NCBI GenBank assembly: GCA_021821225.1
Contig: JAKACR010000084.1
Location: forward strand, 1 to 10,134
DNA: 10,134 nt
Direction of reading: 5' to 3'
Source of the DNA: Bacillota bacterium
Lineage (GTDB): Bacteria; Bacillota; Bacilli; Alicyclobacillales; SLC66
The notes under the pieces are model-generated. The model was not told the origin of the DNA. It was given only the letters and a program-made list of their open reading frames with translations, and searched no databases. Shown here piece after piece: positions 1 to 6,255 of the stretch. Positions within the stretch are counted from its first letter, which is position 1; each line of letters opens with the position of its first letter. Both the position numbers and the translations under genes were made by a program.

Positions 1-13
1 GGGGGGGGGGGGG
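1..13. repeat. poly-G run at window edge
   Basis: Thirteen consecutive G residues open the window. A pure homopolymer exactly at the edge is most simply a sequencing or assembly artefact (contig end, no-signal G calls) rather than biology. It should not be used to infer structure. Confidence 0.8.
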
Positions 14-297
14 ACGAGCATCCACCCGGTGCGGGATGAAGTCCAGTCGAGATGTGCAATCTTTCCAGTCCCACGCCATACAATTTTCCAGGTAAGACGA
101 CTTTTCAAGTGTGACACGCGGGCAATTTCTGTGATGTGTCGTGCCCGTGACGTGGCGAGGGCCATCCAGAGTCCTCCGGACGGATTGGGCGCCAACGCCG
201 CAATCGGGTATGTTTGCTGTCCAATGGCATACCAGGGAAGACGGTCAAGCGAAGCCGAAGAGGTTTCACTCCTCCTGCCGGACGTTCAATGGACTGT
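14..297. other. no recognisable gene
   Basis: This stretch lies downstream of the minus-strand channel unit and runs to the window edge. Open frames on the plus strand are short, overlap one another, and give translations rich in Arg, Cys and Pro with no recognisable domain. On the minus strand an AGGAGG near 271-277 sits only one base before a possible GTG, too close to be convincing. I see no gene or RNA here. Confidence 0.5.
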
Positions 298-444
298 TTA
301 GGGGCAAGCGCCCCTGTTTGTGTCTCGGGACTGGTCCATCAGAAGATGCTGGTTGTACTTCCCGTTAACGATCCCGATGACAAAAGCGCTGGACACAATT
401 ATTCCTGCAACAAAGATGATTATGGTCGATCGCCATTGCCCCAT
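298..444 (-). CDS. 48-residue single-pass membrane peptide
   Basis: A 48-codon ORF begins with ATG at 444 and ends with TAA at 298-300. Its start shares one base with the stop of the potassium channel gene (TAATG), an arrangement typical of translational coupling. Inside the end of the channel gene there is an AAGGGAGG-type ribosome binding site at good distance. The peptide starts MGQWRS, then has a hydrophobic helix at about residues 7-26 (Ile, Val, Ala, Gly, Phe rich), then a polar tail of about 22 residues containing one Cys. Positive charge before the helix suggests an N-in topology. I do not recognise a family. Overlap with the channel gene suggests a membrane partner or regulator of the channel, which is inference. 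A fortuitous ORF is possible but less likely given the coupling and the clean TM helix. Confidence 0.6.
   Translation of the reverse strand: MGQWRSTIIIFVAGIIVSSAFVIGIVNGKYNQHLLMDQSRDTNRGACP
300..315 (-). terminator. small GC hairpin at end of channel unit (weak)
   Basis: Arms AGGGGC (300-305) and GCCCCT (310-315) form a perfect 6-bp stem with a 4-base loop, overlapping the last codons and stop of the 48-residue ORF. There is no real T tract on the minus-strand 3' side, so it is only a weak terminator candidate. Confidence 0.25.
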
Positions 445-1451
445 TACTCCGCCCTCCCTTGCGGGGACATCGGGACTCCTGACGGTGATGGTTCACGGTC
501 CGCACAGGGGGCGAGAACGAGGATGGAGGAGTCGGCGGCCATGACGGGATCGCGCTCCACACCGAGGATCACGTCGTTCTGCTGGGCCACCCCCAGAACG
601 AATCCTCCGTGGCGCGTACGCACTTCACTGAGAGGCAGTCCAATCCATTCTGATTTTATGGGCCGCTCCGAAATGCAGTAGGCGTCAGAGTTTACGATGC
701 GCAACAGGAGCTGCGCGGCGTGGGGCGCCTCCAGGCTCTTGGCGAGCGTATGGCCGAGCAGATCGTCCGTGGGTACGGTGAGCGAGACGCCAAGATCATG
801 CAATGCTCTGGCGACCTTTTCCGAACGGGTGCTTACGATCAGAGGGATGTGTGGCGCCAGATGGCGCACGGCGATCGCGATCTCAAGCACTTCACCGTCT
901 GTTGGAGCGGTGATCAGGGCCTGTTTGGCGTTTGTGACACGGGCACGCTCAAGCAGTGCTTCCTCCGCAGGGTCGCCTTTGACAAAGGGGACTTCGGAAG
1001 GCAGCAGCCCGTTCTCCAGATTGGCGATGATAACGATGGGTTCATGGGCCGCGCGCAGAGCGTTCAAGACGATTTTCGTCTCCGCCAGAAAGCCAAGAAT
1101 CAGCGTATGTCCTGTTTGTGGCAAAGGAGTATCCATTTCAAACAACCTCCGCATTTTGAACTCCACGATGTGGGCGGACATGACTGCAAATAGCGCGCCG
1201 ATCACCGGAATGACCGTGAGCATGACACCCATGGCGATGACGCGTCCCACCGTGTTGCTGGGCGTCACATCTCCGTATCCAACGGTGGTCGCTGTCGTAA
1301 CGGCCCAGTACAGGCCCGTGAAAAAAGAGCGGTGTTCGAAATGGGCGAAGAGGACGCCCCCCAGAATGATCCCCAAGACGGACAGGCTTACCAGCAGCCA
1401 GATGCTGCGCCGGGGGAATCGGTTCAACAGGGCGGCAAGCAGTGGTAACAC
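444..1451 (-). CDS. two-TM potassium channel with RCK (TrkA-N) domain
   Basis: The 335-residue protein is a membrane potassium channel of the MthK/YugO type. It has a first TM helix at about residues 17-36, a pore loop with the selectivity filter TTVGYGD (residues 55-61), and a second TM helix at about 70-95. A cytoplasmic RCK domain follows from about residue 115, with an ILGF-type first strand in place of the classical GxGxxG, as in MthK-like channels. It continues with FVKGDPAEEALLERA and has a TrkA-C-like part in the last 90 residues. Such channels pass K+ down its gradient and are gated through the RCK domain by ligands such as nucleotides or divalent ions; the ligand cannot be told here. 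The start is GTG at 1451, supported by GAGGAA five bases upstream. It is probably cotranscribed with the 59-codon ORF upstream (14-nt gap) and the 48-residue TM peptide downstream (1-nt overlap). Length and order are normal for the family. Confidence 0.93.
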   Translation of the reverse strand: MLPLLAALLNRFPRRSIWLLVSLSVLGIILGGVLFAHFEHRSFFTGLYWAVTTATTVGYGDVTPSNTVGRVIAMGVMLTVIPVIGALFAVMSAHIVEFKMRRLFEMDTPLPQTGHTLILGFLAETKIVLNALRAAHEPIVIIANLENGLLPSEVPFVKGDPAEEALLERARVTNAKQALITAPTDGEVLEIAIAVRHLAPHIPLIVSTRSEKVARALHDLGVSLTVPTDDLLGHTLAKSLEAPHAAQLLLRIVNSDAYCISERPIKSEWIGLPLSEVRTRHGGFVLGVAQQNDVILGVERDPVMAADSSILVLAPCADREPSPSGVPMSPQGRAE

Positions 1452-1465
1452 AGGAATTCCTCTTT

Positions 1466-1645
1466 TCAGCCACGTTTGTGGCAGTATCTTCCGCAGAGGG
1501 CGGCCGGAGATCCCTGTTTGCCGTCACAGATCAACCTGCCCTCAAGCCCTTGCCGCACAACCCCTGCAAGTTCCTGTTTGGCATCGCGGGTGTGTCCATC
1601 GACTGCCATAGCGGGCGCAAGCGCTCTCTGTACAGTGTACCGCAT
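1466..1645 (-). CDS. hypothetical 59-residue protein upstream of K+ channel
   Basis: An ATG-started ORF of 59 codons ends in TGA at 1466-1468, 14 nt before the channel GTG. A GGAG lies six bases before its ATG. The product is soluble, has no TM helix, and carries three Cys in its last third in the pattern C-x10-C-x3-C, with basic residues near the end (YCHKRG). I do not recognise a family. By hand count about 59% of codons end in G or C, no higher than the general base composition, so codon use does not prove coding. The main support is the binding site and the tight spacing to the channel. It may instead be untranslated leader. Confidence 0.35.
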   Translation of the reverse strand: MRYTVQRALAPAMAVDGHTRDAKQELAGVVRQGLEGRLICDGKQGSPAALCGRYCHKRG

Positions 1646-1706
1646 CGTCTGCTCCGTCAGGAAGGAGATCTGCGGATGGCGTCGCTTGATGGGGCGGCGG
1701 TCATTT

Positions 1707-1734
1707 GGAATAGTTCCTGAGACTCATCCGACAA
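1707..1734 (-). promoter_or_regulatory. possible promoter for the channel unit
   Basis: Reading the minus strand, TTGTCG (1729-1734) and TATTCC (1707-1712) are separated by 16 bases and lie about 60 nt upstream of the 59-codon ORF. Both boxes match the sigma-A consensus only partly, so this is a weak call. A T7-G8 homopolymer pair (1734-1749) lies just upstream. Confidence 0.2.
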
Positions 1735-2486
1735 TTTTTTTGGGGGGGGAAGGGGGCGGCGCACACTCCATCATGTCACATCAGCGGATGTCCCAGCAAT
1801 AATAACGCTTTCATAAGTTTATTTGCGATCTGCAGTGCCTACGCCCGAGTTTGGGCCGGGGCGGATATCATAAGCCCATTTGCGCCGCCCCACCCAGATC
1901 CACCCTCTTCGCGCCGAAAAACCGCAATCGTTAATTTTGTGAAATTTGCATTTGGATAAAGGATACCGTAGATAAGGTTCGAACCTAACATATCCACGAC
2001 GCCGACAAAAGTCCGTCTTCCAACACACCGCCGATAGGCCCTTCCCGTACGAGCCAGTTCCGCACATTGAGGCCGCCGTGGTGCGAGACAGGAGGACCGC
2101 TCCACGGGGGGCGCGGCAAGAGCCGACTCCCACATGCCGGACACCGCAGGATCACCATCGAACCGTGCCAGCCAATAACGGAAGTCATCATGGTGCTCGA
2201 AGGCGCCCACTCCGGACGGGGCAGCATACTGGCGCATTCGGTGCAGATTGTGTCCCGCCGCCACGCCGATATCAAACTGGACCTGCTGTGAATGGGCGGC
2301 GAGTGGTAACAGAATTGAGGATCCCGGAGGTGACCTGCACAGATCGCATGGCAGCTTCTCGCATAGGGTCAGCGCCAGTTCCATCTGGCTCAGGCCCGCA
2401 AAGCGTTCCGCGCTCCAGCGATTTTGTTGTCGCCGATAGACATATTGCTTGTATGGCAGGCGTGACTTGCAGATATATCGGGAAGC
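1735..2486. other. gene-poor region with AT-rich patch
   Basis: About 750 bases with no gene I can support. It opens with a homopolymer junction of T then G, followed by a G-rich stretch to about 1758. An AT-rich patch at about 1927-1980 contrasts with the GC-rich surroundings and could hold a promoter, but no clear gene follows it. A perfect 10-bp palindrome GGTTCGAACC lies at 1976-1985. Open frames on the minus strand between 1819 and 2384 are long but mutually overlapping, have no recognisable domain and no good ribosome binding site. A CxxC pair in one minus frame (CTEC and CPAC, within 1985-2275) hints at a zinc ribbon, but the spacing and the rest of the translation do not support it. 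Confidence 0.5.
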
Positions 2487-2500
2487 AGGAGGGGATCGCT

Positions 2501-2620
2501 ATGGGTGTGGCGACGCGTGGACTGCCGCCGTGGTTGGAACTGTACAGAGAGGAGATTAAACGGATTGTCGCAAAGCGTGACGCGAGAAATATCCGATTGT
2601 TCGGATCACAGGTAAGGAGG
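2501..2620 (+). pseudogene. truncated MNT-type nucleotidyltransferase (5' remnant)
   Basis: The ATG at 2501 has a strong AGGAGGGG site at 2487-2494. The first 40 residues look like the start of a small nucleotidyltransferase of the MNT/Pol-beta fold: PPWLELYREEIKRIVAK, then a predicted strand RNIRLFGS. In intact members the GS motif is followed by xARGxxxxxSDxDL, which supplies the Mg-binding aspartates. Here, after GSQVRR, the reading frame stays open to 2887 but the translation no longer resembles the family and no SDxD appears in any frame nearby. The gene is therefore a remnant lacking its catalytic residues. Intact relatives are often paired with a HEPN gene as a toxin-antitoxin-like module; no HEPN partner is present and a DinB-family gene follows instead. 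The end given is where similarity stops by eye. Confidence 0.65.
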
Positions 2621-2731
2621 GTGCAACCTCAGCGCGGTGTTTTGTCTCCCGGACATTCCGGTCATCCAATCTACATTGGCATCATAATCGGATTATTTCG
2701 TCTGGTCAATGCGCACGTGCGACGCCGTCCG

Positions 2732-2762
2732 TTGGCAGTCAGTCAAACGGTGAAATTATGCT
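2732..2762 (+). promoter_or_regulatory. possible promoter for DinB-family gene
   Basis: TTGGCA (2732-2737) and TATGCT (2757-2762) with a 19-base spacer lie about 50 bases before the DinB-family start. The spacer is long, so support is weak. It falls in the sequence that follows the nucleotidyltransferase truncation. Confidence 0.2.
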
Positions 2763-2814
2763 ATGTTTGCAGTGGTGTTGACGATCGATTGCGTGAGAGG
2801 AGCGGTACGATCGC

Positions 2815-3378
2815 ATGGAGCAGGAACCGCCGATCCAGAATGCGGTGGCCATGGACCTGTTTCTCCGCATTGCCATGCACCGGATGACCGATCACTACCT
2901 GATCAAACTTCAGCGGGCCATCCGGGCGATGGATCAGGAGCGACTGTGGAGACATCCGTCCGTGTCGGCAAATTCCACGGGCGGGATCGCCCTGCACATC
3001 GTCGAGCATGTGCGCAGAAGTACCGCAAGATTGACGGAGAGATGCGCGGCGGGACGCACAGCGGAATCCGCGATGGCTGACAGCGCCGCCGAGGGCCAGG
3101 GGATCGAGGGGCATTTTCCGGACGTTGACCTCTCGCCCGACAGACTGGCGACGATCGTGGAGTCCGCGTTTGATGGATGGCGCGAAGTGATGGGGCGGAT
3201 ATCGCCGCAAAGCTGGCAGGCGGACGACATGCATCACCTGTTTCACTTGGTCGAGCATACGGGATACCACTTGGGACAGATTGTGGATCGGGTGCAGGTG
3301 ACGGCGTCCGTGTCGTTCCGGTTCTGTCAAAACGGGGTCAACGAGCGTGAACTGCGACGGCTGATCGAGAACCGATAA
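2815..3378 (+). CDS. DinB-superfamily metal-binding protein
   Basis: The 187-residue protein has the helical bundle layout of the DinB/YfiT-like superfamily. One ligand region lies in helix 2 (LHIVEH, His61 and His65) and the C-terminal pair is HTGYH (His148, His152), giving the usual three-His metal site. The segment LIKLQRAIRAMDQERLWRHP near the N terminus matches the typical opening of these proteins. Members include bacillithiol- and mycothiol-dependent transferases, but many have no known reaction, and the substrate cannot be told here. The ATG at 2815 is the only upstream choice because an in-frame TGA lies about 24 bases before it. A GAGAGGAG lies about 12 bases upstream, somewhat far. 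The gene overlaps the open tail of the nucleotidyltransferase remnant but is otherwise intact and of normal length. Confidence 0.85.
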   Translation: MEQEPPIQNAVAMDLFLRIAMHRMTDHYLIKLQRAIRAMDQERLWRHPSVSANSTGGIALHIVEHVRRSTARLTERCAAGRTAESAMADSAAEGQGIEGHFPDVDLSPDRLATIVESAFDGWREVMGRISPQSWQADDMHHLFHLVEHTGYHLGQIVDRVQVTASVSFRFCQNGVNERELRRLIENR

Positions 3379-3600
3379 ACGCCCGCAACCAGGCACTCCT
3401 CTCTGACCAGTGCGTGTGGGGAGACTGTGCTCATTACCCGAACAGATCTCAGGATGCTTCTGGGGTATATGGGATAAACCAAATTTCGATTACGGCTGTG
3501 GGAACACATCTCCCGCGGCTGCTCCGTTCCGCGTGGGGATCAACAGTCCAGTGCTTTCGGCGCCGGCGCGCCACCATCGGCAGGATGAAAAGTGAGCTTG
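3379..3600. other. intergenic, nothing recognisable
   Basis: This stretch lies between the DinB-family gene and the large inverted repeat. Short frames on both strands give translations with no recognisable domain. No hairpin followed by a T run is seen directly after the DinB-family stop. Confidence 0.5.
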
Positions 3601-3685
3601 GGGGAGGGCCCATATGCTGGGCCGTCGCGAGTTGTGCGGCGCAGCCGCGCTGTTTGAGCAGGGGCACAGCATATGGGCCCTCCCC
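3601..3685. repeat. perfect 19-bp inverted repeat, 47-bp spacer
   Basis: The arm at 3601-3619 (GGGGAGGGCCCATATGCTG) is the exact reverse complement of 3667-3685. The 47-base spacer holds a second, smaller stem: GTGCGGC (3634-3640) against GCCGCGC (3644-3650) with a GCA loop, seven pairs including one G-T. Together they could fold as a long cruciform or RNA hairpin with an inner hairpin. It sits 59 bases before the DUF2164 start. There is no T run after it on either strand, so a simple terminator is doubtful. It could be a palindromic repeat unit (REP/MITE-like), a protein-binding site or an mRNA structure. No second copy exists in this window. Confidence 0.9.
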
Positions 3686-3743
3686 ATGCACAGGCTCAGG
3701 CGAAGGTATTTTCAAGATAGACGGACATACGGAGTGATGACGG

Positions 3744-4004
3744 GTGATCGTGATGAAAATTCCCCGGGAACGCAAGACCGTGTTGACAGACAGTATCCGG
3801 GAGTATGTCGCGGCGGAAATGTCCATGGAAATAGGCAATCTCGCGGCGGAGAATCTGCTGGATTTTATGCTGAAGCAACTCGGACCGCTCATTTACAACC
3901 AGGCGATAGGTGACGCCCGCGCCGTCGTCATGCAGCAGATGGAGCGGGTCGAGGAGGAGGTCTATGCGCTGGAACAGCCGCTGGACTGGACAGAGCGCAG
4001 GTGA
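3744..4004 (+). CDS. DUF2164 family protein
   Basis: The 86-residue protein fits DUF2164, a family of small soluble proteins of unknown function. Characteristic segments are IPRERKTVLTDSIREYVAAE, the central MEIGNLAAENLLDFMLKQLG, then GPLIYNQAIGDARAVV, and a coiled-coil-like acidic C terminus (MERVEEEVYALEQ). The first start, GTG at 3744, has GGAG nine bases upstream (3731-3734). In-frame GTG at 3750 and ATG at 3753 are alternatives that would shorten the protein by two or three residues. It stands alone, following the large inverted repeat and preceding the structured leader of the EamA gene. No function should be assumed. Confidence 0.85.
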   Translation: MIVMKIPRERKTVLTDSIREYVAAEMSMEIGNLAAENLLDFMLKQLGPLIYNQAIGDARAVVMQQMERVEEEVYALEQPLDWTERR

Positions 4005-4048
4005 GACCGCCATGTGCGGCGCATCCGTACACCATGGAATCATGGAAA

Positions 4049-4174
4049 TGCGAATTCGGTCAGGCGTCGCAGACGGCGAGGTACAGATAAGCGCGTATGT
4101 ACCGGGTATGGATCCGGTCGGGCGAATTCGCAGTCTGCTGTCGGATCGGTGTGGAGATGGGCTTCATCCATCTC
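4049..4174 (+). promoter_or_regulatory. nested inverted repeats in EamA leader, possible structured 5' UTR
   Basis: TGCGAATTCG (4049-4058) is the exact reverse complement of CGAATTCGCA (4123-4132), a 10-bp outer stem. Inside it are CGTC-GCA-GACG (4065-4075) and GGTACA/TGTACC (4080-4085 and 4098-4103). A separate hairpin GAGATGG/CCATCTC with a 7-base loop (4154-4174) lies just before the Shine-Dalgarno at 4178-4186. If transcribed, this could form a multi-branched RNA followed by a hairpin next to the binding site. Alternatively the two CGAATTCG palindromes may be protein-binding sites. It does not match a riboswitch class I recognise. Confidence 0.4.
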
Positions 4175-4190
4175 TCTGAGGAGGGGTTCC

Positions 4191-5051
4191 TTGGCCGCTG
4201 TCGGAATTTTCCTCATTGTCACATCGGGATTGTTGCATGCTGTATGGAACCTGTTCGCCAAGCGGAGCCTGGACAAAACTGCCTTCCTGTGGTGGATGCA
4301 GGTCGTGGCGACGCTCGTCTATCTGCCGTGGGCCGCACCGGCGCTACTGCACCGCGCAATCCCCGCGGACGGCTGGTGGCTGCTCGTCCTGGCCGTCCTT
4401 GCGCACGCGCTTTATGTCACGCTCCTCTCCCGGGCGTACAAGGCAGGCGACCTGTCGCAAGTCTATCCTGTGATGCGCGGCATAAGTCCGCTCCTCGTTC
4501 CGGTGATCGGGGTGACACTGCTCGGGGAACGCCTGTCTATGCCCGGATGGCTTGGCGTGGCCTGCATTGTCGCCGGGATCTGGATTCTCGGCGACTGGCG
4601 CGCAAAGCGCGCGGAAGATGGGAGCAGGCGGTCCGGGCGCCGGGCCTTCCGGCTCTCCTTGGCGGTGGGACTGTCGATCGCGTGTTATACTTCATTGGAT
4701 AAAGTCGCCCTTCGTTATGTACCCGCCATATCCCTCAATGACGCGGGCAATCTGGCCAACGGGCTCGCACTCTCCTGGGCGGCCGTGCGGTCGCGGGCCG
4801 CGGTGTCGGAGTGGCGCGCGAACCGGGGCACCATTCTCCTTGGCGGCGTCATCGCACCCGGCGGCTACCTGCTCTTCCTGTACGCCCTGGATCGGCTGTC
4901 GCTCGCGCAACTCGCGCCCATGCGGGAGATCGGCATTGTATTTGGCACGATCCTAGGTATCACTGTGCTGAAGGAAGGGCAGAGCGCCCGGCGGATAGCG
5001 GCGGCGGGGATCATCACCGCGGGCGTCGTATTGCTCGGGATGTTCGGATGA
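4191..5051 (+). CDS. EamA-family (DMT superfamily) transporter
   Basis: The 286-residue protein is an integral membrane carrier of the drug/metabolite transporter superfamily with about ten TM helices in two EamA repeats. The first repeat runs to about residue 135 and contains the typical RAYKAGDLSQVYPVMRG (81-97) and the LLGER motif (110-114) before its last helix. The second begins near residue 152 and has SLAQLAPMREIG and ITVLKEGQ (257-264) in the equivalent places. The TTG at 4191 is chosen because AGGAGG (4179-4184) stands six bases upstream and the protein then begins directly in the first helix. The frame is open further upstream but reads as Arg-rich non-protein sequence. A kinase gene of the APH(6) type starts 21 nt downstream, probably in the same transcript. 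The substrate is unknown. Confidence 0.88.
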   Translation: MAAVGIFLIVTSGLLHAVWNLFAKRSLDKTAFLWWMQVVATLVYLPWAAPALLHRAIPADGWWLLVLAVLAHALYVTLLSRAYKAGDLSQVYPVMRGISPLLVPVIGVTLLGERLSMPGWLGVACIVAGIWILGDWRAKRAEDGSRRSGRRAFRLSLAVGLSIACYTSLDKVALRYVPAISLNDAGNLANGLALSWAAVRSRAAVSEWRANRGTILLGGVIAPGGYLLFLYALDRLSLAQLAPMREIGIVFGTILGITVLKEGQSARRIAAAGIITAGVVLLGMFG

Positions 5052-5072
5052 GTTTCACGGGGGGATGCGCGG

Positions 5073-6095
5073 ATGATCATCCCGGAGGCGTTTCTGGCGA
5101 GAATGGGCGCTTTGCATGGCCGTGCGGGCGAGGCGTGGGCACGCGGCCTGCCTGAGTTGCTGGACAGGTGCGTGACCCGTTTCGCTGTCCACCTGGAGAC
5201 TTCTTTTTTAGCGGACCTGTCGTGGAATCTGGTCGTGCGGGCAAGGCGGCGCGACGGTGCGCCAGCCGTCTTGAAGATTGGGTTTTCGCAAGTGGAATTG
5301 GTTCGGGAACGGCGCGCGCTGACGGAGTTCGCCGGGCGCGGCGCGGTCCGCGTGCTGGATGCGGACGAGGGAGCAGGCGCACTGCTGCTGGAACGCATTG
5401 AACCTGGGACGCCGCTGTCCGCGATCGAAGACGACCAACAGGCCACGGAAATCTTTTCCAGTGTGTTCGCGCGTCTGCACGGCCCTTTCGGTGCAGCTTT
5501 CGGCTTGCACTCTCATCGCTATCCAGAGCCCGCGTCGGCAGGGGGTGGCTATCCGTCAATCGAAGAGCACTTTGCGGCTCTTGCGCGTTACAGCCGGCGC
5601 TTCGCCGGGGGCGCCGGAGGTGGCGGGCCGTTGCCGGACAGGTGGGTGAAGCGTGCGGAGGATGCCCTGACGGAACTCGTTTCCTCCACTTGCGAGCCCG
5701 TGCTGCTGCACGGGGACCTGCATCATGACAATATTCTGCGCCGTGACAACACCCTGCATCATGACAACATCCTGCGGCAGCACGACAGTCTGCAGCGCGG
5801 GGCGCCGGACAGAGGGGTGGAGTGGGCTGTCATTGATCCGAAAGGGATCGTCGGCGATGTGCACTTCGACGTGATCCAGTACCTGCTGAATTATCCGGCG
5901 CGCGGCGACGATCCGCGCGTCGTGCTGGGAAGGCGCATTGCACTTTTGGCGGACAGTCTGGGACTCGATCCGTCGCGCATTATAAAGTGGGGTAAAGCGC
6001 GCGGTGTGCTTGAAGCGTGCTGGAGTCTGGAGGATGGCGGCGACTGGAGCGAGGGCATCCGGATCGCGGAGCGCTTTGCCGCCTGTCCTGTGTGA
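5073..6095 (+). CDS. APH(6)/hydroxyurea phosphotransferase-type kinase with repeat-expanded catalytic loop
   Basis: The 340-residue protein is a small-molecule kinase of the aminoglycoside/hydroxyurea phosphotransferase type, which transfers the gamma phosphate of ATP to a hydroxyl group. Visible landmarks are AVLKIGF with the ATP-binding Lys68, an ERRAL helix with Glu79, the catalytic loop LLHGDLHHDN (211-220; catalytic Asp215, Mg ligand Asn220), and IDPKG (254-258; Mg ligand Asp255), the last typical of the APH(6) branch. Between the loop and IDPKG is a tandem hexapeptide expansion (residues 216-239) that repeats the HHDN motif. The ATG at 5073 has only a G-rich sequence (5059-5064) as binding site, so translation may depend on the EamA gene ending 21 nt upstream. 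Streptomycin phosphorylation is one possible activity, but many relatives are not resistance enzymes, so no resistance claim is made. The pairing with an exporter suggests they handle one compound. Confidence 0.85.
   Translation: MIIPEAFLARMGALHGRAGEAWARGLPELLDRCVTRFAVHLETSFLADLSWNLVVRARRRDGAPAVLKIGFSQVELVRERRALTEFAGRGAVRVLDADEGAGALLLERIEPGTPLSAIEDDQQATEIFSSVFARLHGPFGAAFGLHSHRYPEPASAGGGYPSIEEHFAALARYSRRFAGGAGGGGPLPDRWVKRAEDALTELVSSTCEPVLLHGDLHHDNILRRDNTLHHDNILRQHDSLQRGAPDRGVEWAVIDPKGIVGDVHFDVIQYLLNYPARGDDPRVVLGRRIALLADSLGLDPSRIIKWGKARGVLEACWSLEDGGDWSEGIRIAERFAACPV
5718..5801 (+). repeat. 18/36-bp in-frame tandem repeat in kinase catalytic loop
   Basis: Two 36-bp units (5718-5753, 5754-5789) match at 27 of 36 bases by hand count. 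Each is built from two 18-bp subunits beginning CTG, and a partial fifth subunit follows at 5790. They encode LHHDNI-LRRDNT-LHHDNI-LRQHDS-LQRG, adding roughly 18-20 residues compared with an ordinary APH(6) loop, where the sequence runs from HHDN through a few residues to the IDPKG strand. The reading frame is kept throughout. Confidence 0.9.
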
Positions 6096-6220
6096 CGGTA
6101 CGCATGAGATGCATGGGTCCGTTGAATCGGGTGTGCTGGCAGCCATACAATACCGACAGTCACGCAATCCGGGCATCAGATGTTCCATCCGGATCAGGAA
6201 AGTGGATGTCGGATCGCATC
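6096..6220. other. intergenic after kinase gene
   Basis: No gene or clear terminator is seen between the kinase stop and the leader structures that begin at 6221. The plus-strand frames here are continuations without protein-like character. Confidence 0.45.
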
Positions 6221-6239
6221 GTGCGCAGAGAGTGCGCAC
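6221..6239 (+). promoter_or_regulatory. perfect 7-bp hairpin abutting a consensus Shine-Dalgarno
   Basis: GTGCGCA (6221-6227) and TGCGCAC (6233-6239) form a perfect stem with a GAGAG loop. The next base starts AAAGGAGGT (6240-6248), a full anti-16S match. The hairpin is placed where it could stack beside the ribosome site and alter access. Confidence 0.45.
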
Positions 6240-6255
6240 AAAGGAGGTGGGCGGG

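Noticed and set aside
312..1578. Recurring CCTGTTTG octamer (near 312, 919, 1110, 1512, 1571)
   Set aside because: Irregular spacing, copies both inside and outside the channel gene, and no flanking conservation; most likely chance.
697..1611. 304-codon plus-strand ORF opposite the K+ channel
   Set aside because: It is the antisense shadow of the channel gene, whose family motifs (TVGYGD pore, RCK segments) are unambiguous on the minus strand.
1976..1985. GGTTCGAACC resembling a tRNA T-arm
   Set aside because: No acceptor stem, anticodon arm or D arm can be built around it; it is just a short palindrome.
1985..2275. Possible zinc-ribbon protein (CTEC and CPAC) on the minus strand
   Set aside because: Only two CxxC pairs in a translation otherwise full of Arg, Pro and Ser with no family resemblance; overlaps other equally open frames.
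2067..2291. Plus-strand ORF of 74 codons before the nucleotidyltransferase remnant
   Set aside because: Late part looks somewhat protein-like, but there is no ribosome site and no family; overlapping frames are equally open.
1839..2384. 181-codon minus-strand ORF in the gene-poor region
   Set aside because: No recognisable domain and no ribosome binding site; long open frames are expected in GC-rich DNA.
3449..3892. 147-codon minus-strand ORF across the inverted repeat
   Set aside because: Runs antisense into the DUF2164 gene and has no domain or start signal.
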